NCBI RefSeq assembly: GCF_016593255.1
Contig: NZ_AP023212.1
Span: forward strand, 1,166,001 to 1,230,000
Length of the DNA stretch: 64,000 nt
From: Hydrogenimonas urashimensis
GTDB taxonomy: Bacteria; Campylobacterota; Campylobacteria; Campylobacterales; Hydrogenimonadaceae
Reading direction: 5' to 3'
Position numbers and translations under genes: made by a program. Below are positions 1 to 7,847 of this stretch, in pieces (the first letter of the stretch is position 1; each line of letters opens with the position of its first letter). The notes below the pieces were generated by a model, which saw only the letters and a list, made by a program, of their open reading frames with translations, searched no databases and had not been told where the DNA came from.

Positions 1-1042
1 GCCTGACACCTTTGGGCAGGACATCCAGGGCCGCTTCGAGTTCCTCTTCTGTCCGCTGTTTCAAAAGAAGCTTTCTGCCCACACAGCTGATGGCGATACT
101 GAGCGCGTCCATTGTCACCGTCTGCCCTTCCGCCATCGTTTCCGCCGCTTCATAGGCACCGTCGATAAGCCGGTCGAAATTGGCTTTCATGAATGTCGCA
201 AATCCGCCTTCTGGCATGTCCCCGGCGAAAGTGATCGACTGATCCTCCTCGCTGACGGCCAATACGGTTCTTACCTTCGTCTCCGCGCTCTCTTTGGATT
301 CGCGAATGGCCAGAGGAAACAGGAGCGCACTGGCGGGCAGCTCGTCGGCGTGCTTTCCCAGATACCGCTTGTAGACTTCGAGCGCCGGTTCGTTGTTGAG
401 GGTATATAAAACGTTCTTTTTCGACGAGGTGATCTCCCGTTCGATGCCGAACCTGTCCCATCCTCCCTGATACCCTGATGCTATTCGGAAATGGTCGCCG
501 TAAAACCCGATGGCACTAACCATCCTGGGCAGCGCGGAACACTGGTCGTCGACGACGAATGTCTTTTCGAACCGGTCATCGTCTCCGGCAAGACCGCCCG
601 TGACGACGATATCCCGCGGTAGCACGCTGTTGATGCCTCTTGTCAGTTCCGAACCGTTGATCGTCAGACCTTCGCTTAGTACCAGAACCGCTTTGAGCTC
701 CTTCTCCTTCATCAGTGAACGGGCCAGTTCGGCACCGATTCTTTTCGATTCGTCGGGAGAATCAATCGGAAACGCCACTTTTTTCACTCTGCTTTTCTCC
801 AGCCGCACGACGGCAACGACCAGCGAATGTTCGAACAATTCATCGTCGAATATCTCCCCTGCGCCGGAACATCCCGCCTTGATGGCCAGGGGATAGGCTT
901 CGCACACTTCCTGCAACGCAGCGTCGAGCGCTTTTTCTCTGTCTATCGCACCAAACATCAGCACCACGGTCGATTCGGAATCGAGCGATCTGTCGAAAGG
1001 TTCACTCCATCGGTCGGAGAATCGATACATACGAACTTTCAT
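1..1042 (-). CDS. FIST-domain sensor protein, 3' end cut off by window edge
   Basis: Reading the minus strand from the ATG at 1042 gives an uninterrupted frame of 347 codons that runs off the window start. The protein begins MKVRMYRFSDRWSEPF. It shows FIST N and FIST C domain features: an AIKAGCSGAGEIF turn near residues 53-65, a VTGGLAGDDDRF motif, and IGFYGDHFRIASGYQGGW further on. FIST proteins are cytoplasmic small-ligand sensors, often linked to methyl-accepting or diguanylate-cyclase signalling; no output domain is visible in this part. A GGAGA ribosome-binding site lies upstream of the ATG. The C-terminus is unseen, so a fused effector cannot be excluded. Confidence 0.8.
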   Translation of the reverse strand, partial: MKVRMYRFSDRWSEPFDRSLDSESTVVLMFGAIDREKALDAALQEVCEAYPLAIKAGCSGAGEIFDDELFEHSLVVAVVRLEKSRVKKVAFPIDSPDESKRIGAELARSLMKEKELKAVLVLSEGLTINGSELTRGINSVLPRDIVVTGGLAGDDDRFEKTFVVDDQCSALPRMVSAIGFYGDHFRIASGYQGGWDRFGIEREITSSKKNVLYTLNNEPALEVYKRYLGKHADELPASALLFPLAIRESKESAETKVRTVLAVSEEDQSITFAGDMPEGGFATFMKANFDRLIDGAYEAAETMAEGQTVTMDALSIAISCVGRKLLLKQRTEEELEAALDVLPKGVR

Positions 1043-1117
1043 ACTGCTTTCTCCACAAATTCTGTTCATATAGTATCGATAAAAACAGTAATTTTGTTAG
1101 ATATCTATTGGAATATC

Positions 1118-1699
1118 CTAATGTTTTGTGGCAAAAGAGTCCACCATTGTCGCTTTGAGTATTTTGACGGTTCGCAGCGGGCGGTCCCTCCTGTCGGTCG
1201 GTGTGTTGGATATCTCAAAGACCGTTTTCATCCCCTCTTTGACCCTGCCGAAAATCGTGTAGTGTCCGTTCAGCCATGGCGAGCGGCCCACCGTGATGAA
1301 AAACTGGCTTCGGTTGGTATTGGGTCCGGCATTGGCCATCGCGAGGATTCCGGGTTTGTCGAAAACCACATTGGGAGCGAATTCGTCCCTGAAGGGTCTG
1401 TGCCAGATCGAATCACCCCCACTCCCCGTACCGGTGGGATCGCCGCTTTGTATCATGAATCCCCGGATGACCCGGTGAAAAGAGACGCCGTCGTAGTAGC
1501 CCTCTTTGACATGCCCAAGAAAGTTTTCGCTCGCCAAAGGGGCCCAGTCAGGACGAATTTCAAGCACAATATCTCCCATCGTCGTCTGGAGTCTCACCAG
1601 GGGGTGCTCATCGACACGGGTGCGCACTTTCGTATCGTTTGCCGAAAAAAGAGGCATGCAAAACAGAGTGAGAGAAAAAATGAGGATAAAGAGTCGCAT
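1118..1699 (-). CDS. Secreted cyclophilin-type peptidyl-prolyl cis-trans isomerase
   Basis: This 193-residue protein has a signal peptide (residues 1-20, ending LFSA), so it is probably periplasmic. The cyclophilin fold follows: FHRVIRGFMIQSGDP at residues 74-88 holds the catalytic Arg76 with Phe81, Met82 and Gln84, SQFFITV is at 131-137, and PWLNGHYTIFG at 141-151 carries the Trp and His of the active site. It catalyses proline isomerisation during folding of exported proteins. The ATG at 1699 is preceded by GGAA. It appears monocistronic, downstream of the rplS terminator. The fold assignment is firm; clients are unknown. Confidence 0.92.
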   Translation of the reverse strand: MRLFILIFSLTLFCMPLFSANDTKVRTRVDEHPLVRLQTTMGDIVLEIRPDWAPLASENFLGHVKEGYYDGVSFHRVIRGFMIQSGDPTGTGSGGDSIWHRPFRDEFAPNVVFDKPGILAMANAGPNTNRSQFFITVGRSPWLNGHYTIFGRVKEGMKTVFEISNTPTDRRDRPLRTVKILKATMVDSFATKH

Positions 1700-1729
1700 G
1701 AAAATTCCAATGGCAGAAATTATGGAATC

Positions 1730-1735
1730 ATTTTA
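1730..1735 (-). promoter_or_regulatory. Predicted -10 element of the cyclophilin gene
   Basis: The minus strand reads TAAAAT here, about 31 bases before the cyclophilin ATG and just after the rplS terminator. No convincing -35 box is visible, which is common in Campylobacterota promoters. Prediction only. Confidence 0.35.
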
Positions 1736-1765
1736 GCCAAAAAGGATTGAAAGAAAAGATGAGAG

Positions 1766-1798
1766 AAAAAGCGTCGGACCCCAAAGGGAAGGGGGCCG
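1766..1798 (-). terminator. Rho-independent terminator after rplS
   Basis: On the minus strand a CGGCCCC arm and a GGGGTCCG arm (one bulged T) form a hairpin, followed by ACGC and a run of five T. It sits 8 bases after the rplS stop and before the cyclophilin gene, so it probably ends the ffh/rpsP-rplS transcript. Confidence 0.55.
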
Positions 1799-1805
1799 AA
1801 AAAAA

Positions 1806-2165
1806 TCACTTGCGGCGAAGTTCCTTGATACGAGCCGCTTTACCGCGGAGGTTTCGCAGATAGTAGAGTTTCGCGCGTCGGACACGACCGCGTCGGACCA
1901 CCTCGATACTTTCGATGCTGTCGCTATAAAGCGGGAAAATACGCTCGACACCAACGTTGTTCGCACCGATTTTTCGTACGGTGAAGCTTTTGCCTGTCCC
2001 CTCACCGCGGATGGAGATGCAGACACCTTCGAAGTTCTGGATACGGGTTTTGTCACCCTCTTTGATGTTGACCGCGACACGGACAGTATCGCCGGCGCGG
2101 AATTGTGGAATGTTCTTGCTTGCGACTTGCGCCTGCTCGAAAGATTCAATATATCGATTTTTCAT
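1806..2165 (-). CDS. rplS: 50S ribosomal protein L19
   Basis: This 119-residue protein is the usual length for L19 and carries its hallmarks: [19 protein letters not shown] near the N-terminus, [20 protein letters not shown] in the middle, and a C-terminal [24 protein letters not shown]19 lies at the 30S-50S interface. I start at the ATG at 2165, which is preceded by AAAGGGAAAG; a GTG one codon upstream is less likely. The start overlaps the 3' end of trmD by 20 bases, so the two are translationally coupled. It is the last gene of the ribosomal block. Confidence 0.97.
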   Translation of the reverse strand: MKNRYIESFEQAQVASKNIPQFRAGDTVRVAVNIKEGDKTRIQNFEGVCISIRGEGTGKSFTVRKIGANNVGVERIFPLYSDSIESIEVVRRGRVRRAKLYYLRNLRGKAARIKELRRK

Positions 2166-2862
2166 CACTTTCCCTTTGGGTAGATTTCAGATATCGGTCA
2201 GGTCGAAAATATTTTGTTTTGGCTATCGCCAGCCTTTTTTTCAGGGCGTTAATTTTACTATGGTTTCCCTTTAATAATTCTGAAGGAATACTTAAATTAT
2301 GGAAACTTTTAGGCCGTGTGAAAGAGGGTGCCTCCAAAAGCTCGGTTTCAAAACTCTCGGCCGAGAGAGAGTCGGCATTTCCGAGCACGCCCGGCACCAA
2401 CCGACTGATGGCGTCCGCCATCACGAGCGAGGGGAGTTCCCCGCCCGTGAGAATGTAGTCGCCGATGGAGAAGACCTCGTCGGCCCAGAGTTCTATGATA
2501 CGCTCGTCGATCCCTTCGTACCGGCCGCTGACGAACACCATGTGGTTCTGCGAGGAGGCGAACCGCTTCGCGTCAGCTTGCCTGAAGGGCTTGCCCACAG
2601 GCGTCGTGAAAACGATTCGGGCTTCCGGCGACTCGGCTTTGAGATGCTTCAGCGCATCGTCGAGCGGCTGGGGCATCATCACCATTCCCGCACCGCCGCC
2701 GGCCGCGGTATCGTCGACCTTGCGGTGTTTGTCGGTCGTGAAATCCCTGGGGTTGAGAAAGTCGACCGAAAGGAGGCCCTTTTCGATGGCCCGCTTCAGG
2801 ATGGAGTCTTCAAAATACCCCTCCATCAGAGGCCGAAAAAGCGTGACGAACGTAAAGCGCAT
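2146..2862 (-). CDS. trmD: tRNA (guanine-N1)-methyltransferase
   Basis: This 238-residue protein methylates G37 at N1 in tRNAs that read CNN codons, preventing +1 frameshifting. The N-terminus [17 protein letters not shown], the [14 protein letters not shown] stretch and the trefoil-knot S-adenosylmethionine pocket ([19 protein letters not shown]) are all present. The family is about 240 residues long. The ATG at 2862 overlaps the rimM stop by one base (TGATG). The 3' end overlaps rplS, the classic rpsP-rimM-trmD-rplS arrangement. Confidence 0.97.
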   Translation of the reverse strand: MRFTFVTLFRPLMEGYFEDSILKRAIEKGLLSVDFLNPRDFTTDKHRKVDDTAAGGGAGMVMMPQPLDDALKHLKAESPEARIVFTTPVGKPFRQADAKRFASSQNHMVFVSGRYEGIDERIIELWADEVFSIGDYILTGGELPSLVMADAISRLVPGVLGNADSLSAESFETELLEAPSFTRPKSFHNLSIPSELLKGNHSKINALKKRLAIAKTKYFRPDRYLKSTQRESDEKSIY

Positions 2863-3389
2863 CAACTCGCTTCCAAAATCTCTCCGGCGCCACGGGTCAG
2901 GACTTTTTTTCCTTCCAGATCGACACGCTCGATATAGCGGTCGATATAGGGAATGAGAAACCCTTTCGGCAACCCTTGCGCGACGAGAAGATCGGCGGTT
3001 TCGACGACGAGATAGTCGGTGCCCGCCATCCGTTCGATCGCTTTCACCCGACCGAGAACCTCTTCCCCCTCTTGCACATCGAGCCCGATAATCTGGTACC
3101 AGAAATACTCTCCCTCTTCCAGATGGCAGGAGGCTTCCCCCGCTTCACGGGTCGTATAGAGATAGAGGTTGGTGAGTTTTTTGGCGTCGTCGACATTGTC
3201 GATGCCCTCGAAGCGTACGGTTCCGCGCTCAGGGTTGTAGGAGGCGACGGTCAGGGTGCCCCTCTCGCTCATGAAGCGGGCACCCTTTTTGAACTGTTCG
3301 GGGAAATCGGTTAGAAGATTGAGGCGGAGCTCACCCCGCAGACCCACCGTCTTGCCGATGCGGGCAATGGGAAGTTTGTCGGGTTCCAT
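2862..3389 (-). CDS. rimM: Ribosome maturation factor (16S rRNA processing)
   Basis: This 175-residue RimM has the N-terminal barrel (IARIGKTVGLRGELRLNLLTD, with the conserved G-x-x-G-L-x-G-E core) and the C-terminal PRC-barrel (YFWYQIIGLDV, then GLPKGFLIPYIDRYIE). It binds S19 and helps mature the 30S head. GAGGAG precedes the ATG by a suitable distance. It lies 7 bases after khpA and is fused to trmD by a one-base overlap. Confidence 0.96.
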   Translation of the reverse strand: MEPDKLPIARIGKTVGLRGELRLNLLTDFPEQFKKGARFMSERGTLTVASYNPERGTVRFEGIDNVDDAKKLTNLYLYTTREAGEASCHLEEGEYFWYQIIGLDVQEGEEVLGRVKAIERMAGTDYLVVETADLLVAQGLPKGFLIPYIDRYIERVDLEGKKVLTRGAGEILEAS

Positions 3390-3396
3390 ACCCTTT

Positions 3397-3642
3397 TCAC
3401 TCCTCCGTCGTCCGCACGTTGACCCGGTAGCTGATGCCGTCCTTGGCTTTACAGCCGCTGATGAGTGTTTTAAGAGCGTTGATCATCCTGCCCTCCTTGC
3501 CGATCAGTTTGCCGGCATCCTCTTTGTGCGCGTAGATGACGATCTCATCGAAATTTTCGCCGAGCCGGTTTCTCTCGACGACGATATCCTCCGGATGGGA
3601 TGCGATGAGTTTCGCGAAATCGCGCACAAAGTTTTCGATCAT
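3397..3642 (-). CDS. khpA: KH-domain RNA-binding protein
   Basis: This 81-residue single KH-domain protein begins MIENFVRDFAKLIASHPEDI and carries the RNA-binding GKEG loop in AGKLIGKEGRMINALKTLI. KhpA homologues bind sRNAs and mRNAs, often with KhpB, and are encoded between rpsP and rimM in many bacteria, as here. I use the ATG at 3642, 4 bases after the rpsP stop, because GGAAAG lies just before it. A longer frame reaching 3696 would overlap rpsP by 50 bases and adds unconserved-looking residues. Confidence 0.93.
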   Translation of the reverse strand: MIENFVRDFAKLIASHPEDIVVERNRLGENFDEIVIYAHKEDAGKLIGKEGRMINALKTLISGCKAKDGISYRVNVRTTEE

Positions 3643-3646
3643 CTTT

Positions 3647-3874
3647 TTACTTTCCGGCGAGTTTCTTGACGCGTTCGCTCGGCTGCGCTCCGACACTCAG
3701 CCAGTAATTGTAACGCTCTTCATCAAGTTTGACCGTAGCGGGTTCGGTCATCGGATCGTAATAGCCGATCGATTCGATCCAGCCGCTGTCACGGCGCTTT
3801 CGGCTGTCTGTTACAACGATTCGATAGAAGGGTCGTTTCTTGCGTCCCATGCGTGTCAGTCTGATGGTTGTCAT
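3647..3874 (-). CDS. rpsP: 30S ribosomal protein S16
   Basis: The 75-residue protein [20 protein letters not shown] is a clear S16, with the [22 protein letters not shown] signature region (about residues 20-41) and [11 protein letters not shown] near the C-terminus. A strong AAGGAG precedes the ATG. It heads the khpA-rimM-trmD-rplS run and follows ffh across a 97-base gap containing a large inverted repeat. Confidence 0.98.
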   Translation of the reverse strand: MTTIRLTRMGRKKRPFYRIVVTDSRKRRDSGWIESIGYYDPMTEPATVKLDEERYNYWLSVGAQPSERVKKLAGK

Positions 3875-3919
3875 ATTGTCTCCTTGTTAGTGTCTGTTAA
3901 ATTCATCTGCCTGAAGAGG

Positions 3920-3958
3920 CACTGACCTAAACGAATGACGGGTTCGTTTAGGTCAGTG
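3920..3958. repeat. Perfect 16-bp inverted repeat between ffh and rpsP
   Basis: CACTGACCTAAACGAA and its exact reverse complement are separated by a 7-base loop (TGACGGG). A short second stem-loop (GCCT/AGGC with a 4-base loop) abuts it on the rpsP side. Neither is followed by a T-run on the minus strand, so it is not a standard terminator. It may be an RNA leader structure, processing site or protein-binding element controlling rpsP after ffh. Confidence 0.75.
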
Positions 3959-3971
3959 TCCCGAAAAGGCG

Positions 3972-5315
3972 TCAACGGGGAAACCCGCCGCCTTGCATCT
4001 GGCTCATCATATTCTGCAGGTCCTGCATTCCCTTTTTGCCGGAGAATTTCTTCGCCATCTTCGCGGCGTTTTTGAACTGCTTGAGCACCTTGTTCACCTC
4101 CATCTGGCTCAACCCCGCCCCCTTGGCGAGCCGTCGTTTGCGGCTGTTGTTGAGAAGATCGGGATTTTCGCGCTCCTTCGGAGTCATCGAGCTGATCAGT
4201 GCTTTGATCTTTTTGATCTCGCCGGAATTTTCCAGGTCGAGGTCCTTGATGGCGCCGGCCATCTTGCTCATTCCCGGAATCATGCCGATCAGCGATTTGA
4301 GCGACCCCAGCTTCTTCATCTGCTCCAGCTGCTCCAGAAAGTCGTTGAAGTTGAACTGCCCTTTTTTGATCTTCCTGGCGACACGTTTCGCCTCTTTCTC
4401 GTCGATGACGGCGGTGGCTTTCTCCGCCAGCGACTCGATATCGCCCGCCCCCATCAGGCGGCCGACGATCCGGTCCGGAATGAAAACCTCCAGGTCCGGC
4501 ATCTTTTCGCCCGAACCGATGAAACGCAGGGGCACGCCCACCTGTTTGGCGATGCCCAGGGCCACACCCCCCTTGCTGTCCCCGTCGTACTTGCTTAGAA
4601 TCACACCGGTGAGGCCCAGTTCCTTGTTGAAAGCCGCGGCACTGCGGACCGCATCCTGTCCGGTCAGGGAGTCGGCGACATAGAATATCTCGTCGGGATT
4701 GAGCGCCTCTTTGACCCGCTTGATCTCATCCATCATCTCCTGGTCGATCGCCAGGCGGCCGGCCGTATCGACGATGAGGACATCGTAATTGCCCTCCTTC
4801 GCCTTTTTCAGCGCACGCTTCGCCACTTCCACGGGGTCCTTGATCGATTCGTCGGCGAGTACGTCGACTTCGATCTGGTTCGCGATCTGGCGCAATTGCT
4901 CCACGGCCGCGAGGCGCTGAAGGTCGGCGGCCGCAAGAAGCACCTTTTTCTTGCGGAGTTTGAGATAGTAAGCGAGTTTGCCGGCGGTCGTCGTCTTTCC
5001 CGATCCCTGCAGACCGGCCATCATGACCACCGTAGGAGGGGTCGGGCTGTAGACGAACCCCTGTTTGCCCGGTGCCGTCAGAATCTCCGTCAGCTCGTTT
5101 TTGAGTGCCTTGAGAAAATTCTCTTTTCCGATGCCGGCGAGCTTCGTCTCCCGCTCGACGACACTCAGCAGCTCTTTGACGACCTTGTGGTGCACATCGG
5201 CCTTCAGCAACGACTTCTTCAGCTCGCCAAGGGCACGCTTCAGCGCTTTTTCGTCGTCCTTGAAGCGTATTTTGCTGATGGCATTCTGAAAACTGTTGCT
5301 CAATGACTCAAACAC
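3972..5315 (-). CDS. ffh: Signal recognition particle GTPase Ffh (SRP54)
   Basis: This 447-residue protein targets nascent membrane proteins to FtsY and the Sec translocon. It has an N domain (about 1-90), a G domain with the P-loop GLQGSGKTT, the DTAGR motif, and SKYDGDSKGG, and a methionine-rich M domain from about residue 320 (MIPGMSK, later MQDLQNMMSQMQGGG) that binds 4.5S RNA and signal peptides. The start codon is GTG (5313-5315), preceded by AAGGTG; no in-frame ATG fits better. It is first in the run leading to rplS. Confidence 0.98.
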   Translation of the reverse strand: MFESLSNSFQNAISKIRFKDDEKALKRALGELKKSLLKADVHHKVVKELLSVVERETKLAGIGKENFLKALKNELTEILTAPGKQGFVYSPTPPTVVMMAGLQGSGKTTTAGKLAYYLKLRKKKVLLAAADLQRLAAVEQLRQIANQIEVDVLADESIKDPVEVAKRALKKAKEGNYDVLIVDTAGRLAIDQEMMDEIKRVKEALNPDEIFYVADSLTGQDAVRSAAAFNKELGLTGVILSKYDGDSKGGVALGIAKQVGVPLRFIGSGEKMPDLEVFIPDRIVGRLMGAGDIESLAEKATAVIDEKEAKRVARKIKKGQFNFNDFLEQLEQMKKLGSLKSLIGMIPGMSKMAGAIKDLDLENSGEIKKIKALISSMTPKERENPDLLNNSRKRRLAKGAGLSQMEVNKVLKQFKNAAKMAKKFSGKKGMQDLQNMMSQMQGGGFPR

Positions 5316-5373
5316 GGATCATTCACCTTCCTCGATTGGTTTCGGACTCTGCAGGGTCTATTCAAAGTGCGGC

Positions 5374-5379
5374 ATTTTA
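5374..5379 (-). promoter_or_regulatory. ffh: Predicted -10 element of ffh
   Basis: TAAAAT on the minus strand, with an AT-rich tract (TTAATTAAAATTAAAG) just upstream, lies about 58 bases before the ffh start. It would give a 5' leader of roughly 50 bases. Prediction only. Confidence 0.4.
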
Positions 5380-5449
5380 CCTTATATAGACTTTAATTTT
5401 AATTAAATATAAGATTGCATCGCCCGGAGGCAACAGACGACACCCCCTG

Positions 5450-6196
5450 CTACCTGCTGATGAAAACATCGAATCCTTTCGGCTCTTTCGCTTTGAAATC
5501 GTATCCCAGCAGCTTCAGCTCGAGAGCGTGCAGAAGCATGCGGTTGGTCTGGGCGGAGGTGAGACCATACTGCCGGTCGCCGATGATCGGATGACCGACG
5601 CTTTTGAGATGCAGGCGGATCTGATGGGTCCGGCCGGTCTCTATGATGACCCGGAGTTTGGTTTTGTGCCCCGAAATCATGATCGGTTCGATGTGGGTGA
5701 TCGCCTCTTTTCCCTTGCGGTCTATCTTGCTGTAGGCGTGGCCGTTGTGCTTGATCGTCTTGATCGGTTTGTCGATCGTCATCGGTTCGCTGACGATTCC
5801 GTCAACCCAGCAGGTGTAGACTTTGTAGACGGCGCGCGCCTTGAAAGCTTCGAGCGCTTTCTTTTCGAACGCCTTGGTTTTGGCAAGCAGCAGCACGCCA
5901 CTGGTTTCACGGTCGAGACGGTGAAGAAGCTTTGCGCCCCCAAACTCCCTCGCAGCCTCGTCGCTGGTCAAGAACGCCGGCTTGTTGAGCGCCATGACCT
6001 CGTCGTTTTCGTAGAGTATCTCGACTTGATGGAGTTTGAGAACACGGAATTTCGTATCGACAGGGAGCTCTCCCCGCGCGATAGCCACCTTTTTGTTCCC
6101 CACATAGACGACACCTCTGTCGATCAGCTCTTTTGCTTTGGAGTTCGACAGCCCCATCTGTACAGCCAGCAGTTTGTACGCTTTCTCTTTTTCCAT
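5450..6196 (-). CDS. RluA-family 23S rRNA/tRNA pseudouridine synthase
   Basis: The 248-residue protein carries the RluA catalytic motif HRLDRETSG with nucleophile Asp95, and GRTHQIRLHLKSVGHPIIGD further on. The first 50 residues (LSNSKAKELIDRGVVYVGNK) look like an S4-type RNA-binding domain. It converts specific uridines to pseudouridine; the target position cannot be read from sequence. AGAGGAAA precedes the ATG. It lies 134 bases upstream of ffh on the same strand but is separated by a likely ffh promoter. Confidence 0.93.
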   Translation of the reverse strand: MEKEKAYKLLAVQMGLSNSKAKELIDRGVVYVGNKKVAIARGELPVDTKFRVLKLHQVEILYENDEVMALNKPAFLTSDEAAREFGGAKLLHRLDRETSGVLLLAKTKAFEKKALEAFKARAVYKVYTCWVDGIVSEPMTIDKPIKTIKHNGHAYSKIDRKGKEAITHIEPIMISGHKTKLRVIIETGRTHQIRLHLKSVGHPIIGDRQYGLTSAQTNRMLLHALELKLLGYDFKAKEPKGFDVFISR

Positions 6197-6216
6197 CCGC
6201 TGTTTCCTCTTTTATA

Positions 6217-6354
6217 TTACCCTTCTTTGCAGCCTCGATGCATCGCGACCCTTTCGCACAACACACTGCTTTGCGACGCTTTGGCGGGATGATCGAGCGA
6301 CGCGCCTCTCCGCGCGGCGGAAGAGATTTTTTCCGACAGCAAAAGGTTGTTCAC
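6217..6354 (-). CDS. Candidate 45-codon ORF overlapping the YggU-like gene stop
   Basis: A GTG at 6354 overlaps the stop of the upstream gene (GTGA), a GAGG lies about 10 bases before it, and the frame stays open for 45 codons, ending 20 bases before the RluA-family gene. The peptide starts VNNLLLSEKISSAARRGASL and resembles no family I know. Position and coupling suggest it may be translated, but the residue composition is unremarkable and it may be chance. Confidence 0.22.
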   Translation of the reverse strand: MNNLLLSEKISSAARRGASLDHPAKASQSSVLCERVAMHRGCKEG

Positions 6355-6638
6355 GATGTTGTATCCTCAATGAACCGCATCAGTTTCTCGCTCTTTGGAA
6401 AGCGGATGCGTTTGCGCTTGGAAGTCTCTCCCGAAACAAAACGCACCTCGCTTTTGGGGACTTTGAAGAGTTTGGCGAGAAACTTCACAAGCTCTTTGTT
6501 GGCCGCCCCCTCCACCGCCGGCGCCTTGACTTTCACCTTCAACGTGTCGTCAAATACACCGGCAATCTCGTTGCGGCTGCTTGCCGGCCGCGCGCTGATG
6601 AAAAGATCGACATGATCGGTTTGGATATCATACCACAC
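6351..6638 (-). CDS. YggU/DUF167 family protein
   Basis: This 95-residue protein fits DUF167: VDLFISARPASSRNEIAG, then LKVKVKAPAVEGAANKELVKFLAK and FVSGETSKRKRIRF. The family's function is unknown. I choose the GTG at 6638 because GAGGAG sits 8 bases before it and the family's first strand starts there; the frame can be extended upstream, but that part is antisense-like noise inside waaA. The start overlaps the waaA stop by 11 bases, implying coupling. Confidence 0.85.
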   Translation of the reverse strand: MWYDIQTDHVDLFISARPASSRNEIAGVFDDTLKVKVKAPAVEGAANKELVKFLAKLFKVPKSEVRFVSGETSKRKRIRFPKSEKLMRFIEDTTS

Positions 6639-7791
6639 TGCGGATCTCCTCGAGTATCGGCTCCAGCGAAAGGGGGGTCGAAAGATGCAGAGGCGATGCG
6701 GCGAAGGCACGCTCCAACCCATCCTCGAGGCTCTCCAGTTCGCAAAAGACCGCCCCCTCCACCGCATCGAACATCGCTCGTTGGTTGAAAATGTGAGGAC
6801 CGGTGACCAGCCGGCATCCAAAGGGCACCGCTTCGGCGGGATTGTGTCCGCCCACGGGTACGAAAGCACCGCCTAGAACGACGATGTCGGTGATGGCGTA
6901 GACATTGACCAGCTCCCCCATCGCATCCACAAGGGTGATGGCGTTTTTAAAACCCTCTTTTTCACTGAATCGGCCGAAGCCGAGTCCGTGCGCTTTCGCC
7001 TCCCGTGCCAGCAGGGCGGCCACTTTTTCGAACCGCTCCGGATGGCGCGGCACGACGACGAGCTTCGCATCGCTGTGGCGGGCTCTCCAGGCGATGAAGG
7101 CGCGAAGAATCCCCTCCTCTTCCCCTTCGTGGGTGCTGGCGGCCGTCACGACGGTGCCCTCCGGTTTTTCGTACCGTTTCGTCGGCTCGGGCAGCTGTGC
7201 GAGTTTGATATTGCCCGTCACACGGATGTTGACGGCCCCCAGCTTTTCCAGCCGTTTTCTGTCCTTTTCGCTTTGGGCGAAAACCACGTCAATCCAGGAA
7301 AAGATTCTGCGGTAAAACCATGCGAAGCGAAGATAGCTTTTGTAGGACCGGTCGGAAATCCGTGCGTTGATCAGGAGGGTTTTTGCCCCCCGGCGCTTGG
7401 CCAGACAAAATAGCAGATACCAAAGCTCCGCCTCCATGACCACCAGGGCCTTTTGAGGTTTGAGCCAAAACCACAGCAGCGGCTCGAAAGGGAGGTAACG
7501 CACCGCTTCGGCCATCTTTTTCGCCTGGGCATATCCGGTCTGCGTTGTTGTCGTGATCGCCGTCTCGTCCCTCTCAAATGCCTCGATGAGCGGTTTGATG
7601 GCACGCGTTTCGCCGAAACTGCAGGCATGGAACCAGATACGGTGCGCCGGCAGCGGAGGGTTGCGCCAGAGAAAGAAGCGTGCGGGAATGGATTCTCGGT
7701 ACTTGCGCTTGAAAGAAAAAAGAAGGAGCAAAGGGATCGAAACGATGTACAGAACCCACGCAAAAAGGGTATAGACAAATGTGAAAATCAT
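6628..7791 (-). CDS. waaA: 3-deoxy-D-manno-octulosonic acid (Kdo) transferase
   Basis: This 387-residue inner-membrane-anchored glycosyltransferase adds Kdo to lipid A precursor, the first step of LPS core assembly. One N-terminal membrane segment (about residues 3-25) precedes the donor domain motifs: WFHACSFGETRA, TTTTQTGYAQAK, MEAELWYLLF, TGNIKLAQLP, AASTHEGEEE, VPRHPERF and GGHNPAEAVPFG. I start at the ATG at 7791; a longer frame to 7827 would run through a terminator hairpin. Neighbours are unrelated housekeeping genes. Confidence 0.96.
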   Translation of the reverse strand: MIFTFVYTLFAWVLYIVSIPLLLLFSFKRKYRESIPARFFLWRNPPLPAHRIWFHACSFGETRAIKPLIEAFERDETAITTTTQTGYAQAKKMAEAVRYLPFEPLLWFWLKPQKALVVMEAELWYLLFCLAKRRGAKTLLINARISDRSYKSYLRFAWFYRRIFSWIDVVFAQSEKDRKRLEKLGAVNIRVTGNIKLAQLPEPTKRYEKPEGTVVTAASTHEGEEEGILRAFIAWRARHSDAKLVVVPRHPERFEKVAALLAREAKAHGLGFGRFSEKEGFKNAITLVDAMGELVNVYAITDIVVLGGAFVPVGGHNPAEAVPFGCRLVTGPHIFNQRAMFDAVEGAVFCELESLEDGLERAFAASPLHLSTPLSLEPILEEIRSVV

Positions 7792-7802
7792 GGCTTCAAC
7801 AC

Positions 7803-7822
7803 AAAAAGGCGCCGTTGGCGCC
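7803..7822 (-). terminator. Rho-independent terminator between the zinc-ribbon gene and waaA
   Basis: On the minus strand GGCGCC-AAC-GGCGCC is followed directly by five T. It lies 26 bases after the zinc-ribbon gene stop and only 12 bases before the waaA start, so waaA must rely on read-through or on a promoter overlapping this hairpin. Confidence 0.75.
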
Positions 7823-7847
7823 CCCATGACCGCACCGTGGGAGAGAA

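Noticed and set aside
827-1750. Plus-strand frame of about 307 codons
   Set aside because: It is antisense to the FIST-domain and cyclophilin genes, which have clear motifs.
6639-6869. N-terminal extension of the YggU-like protein
   Set aside because: The extra residues are Arg/Trp/Ser-rich shadow of waaA; the GTG at 6638 has a proper GAGGAG.
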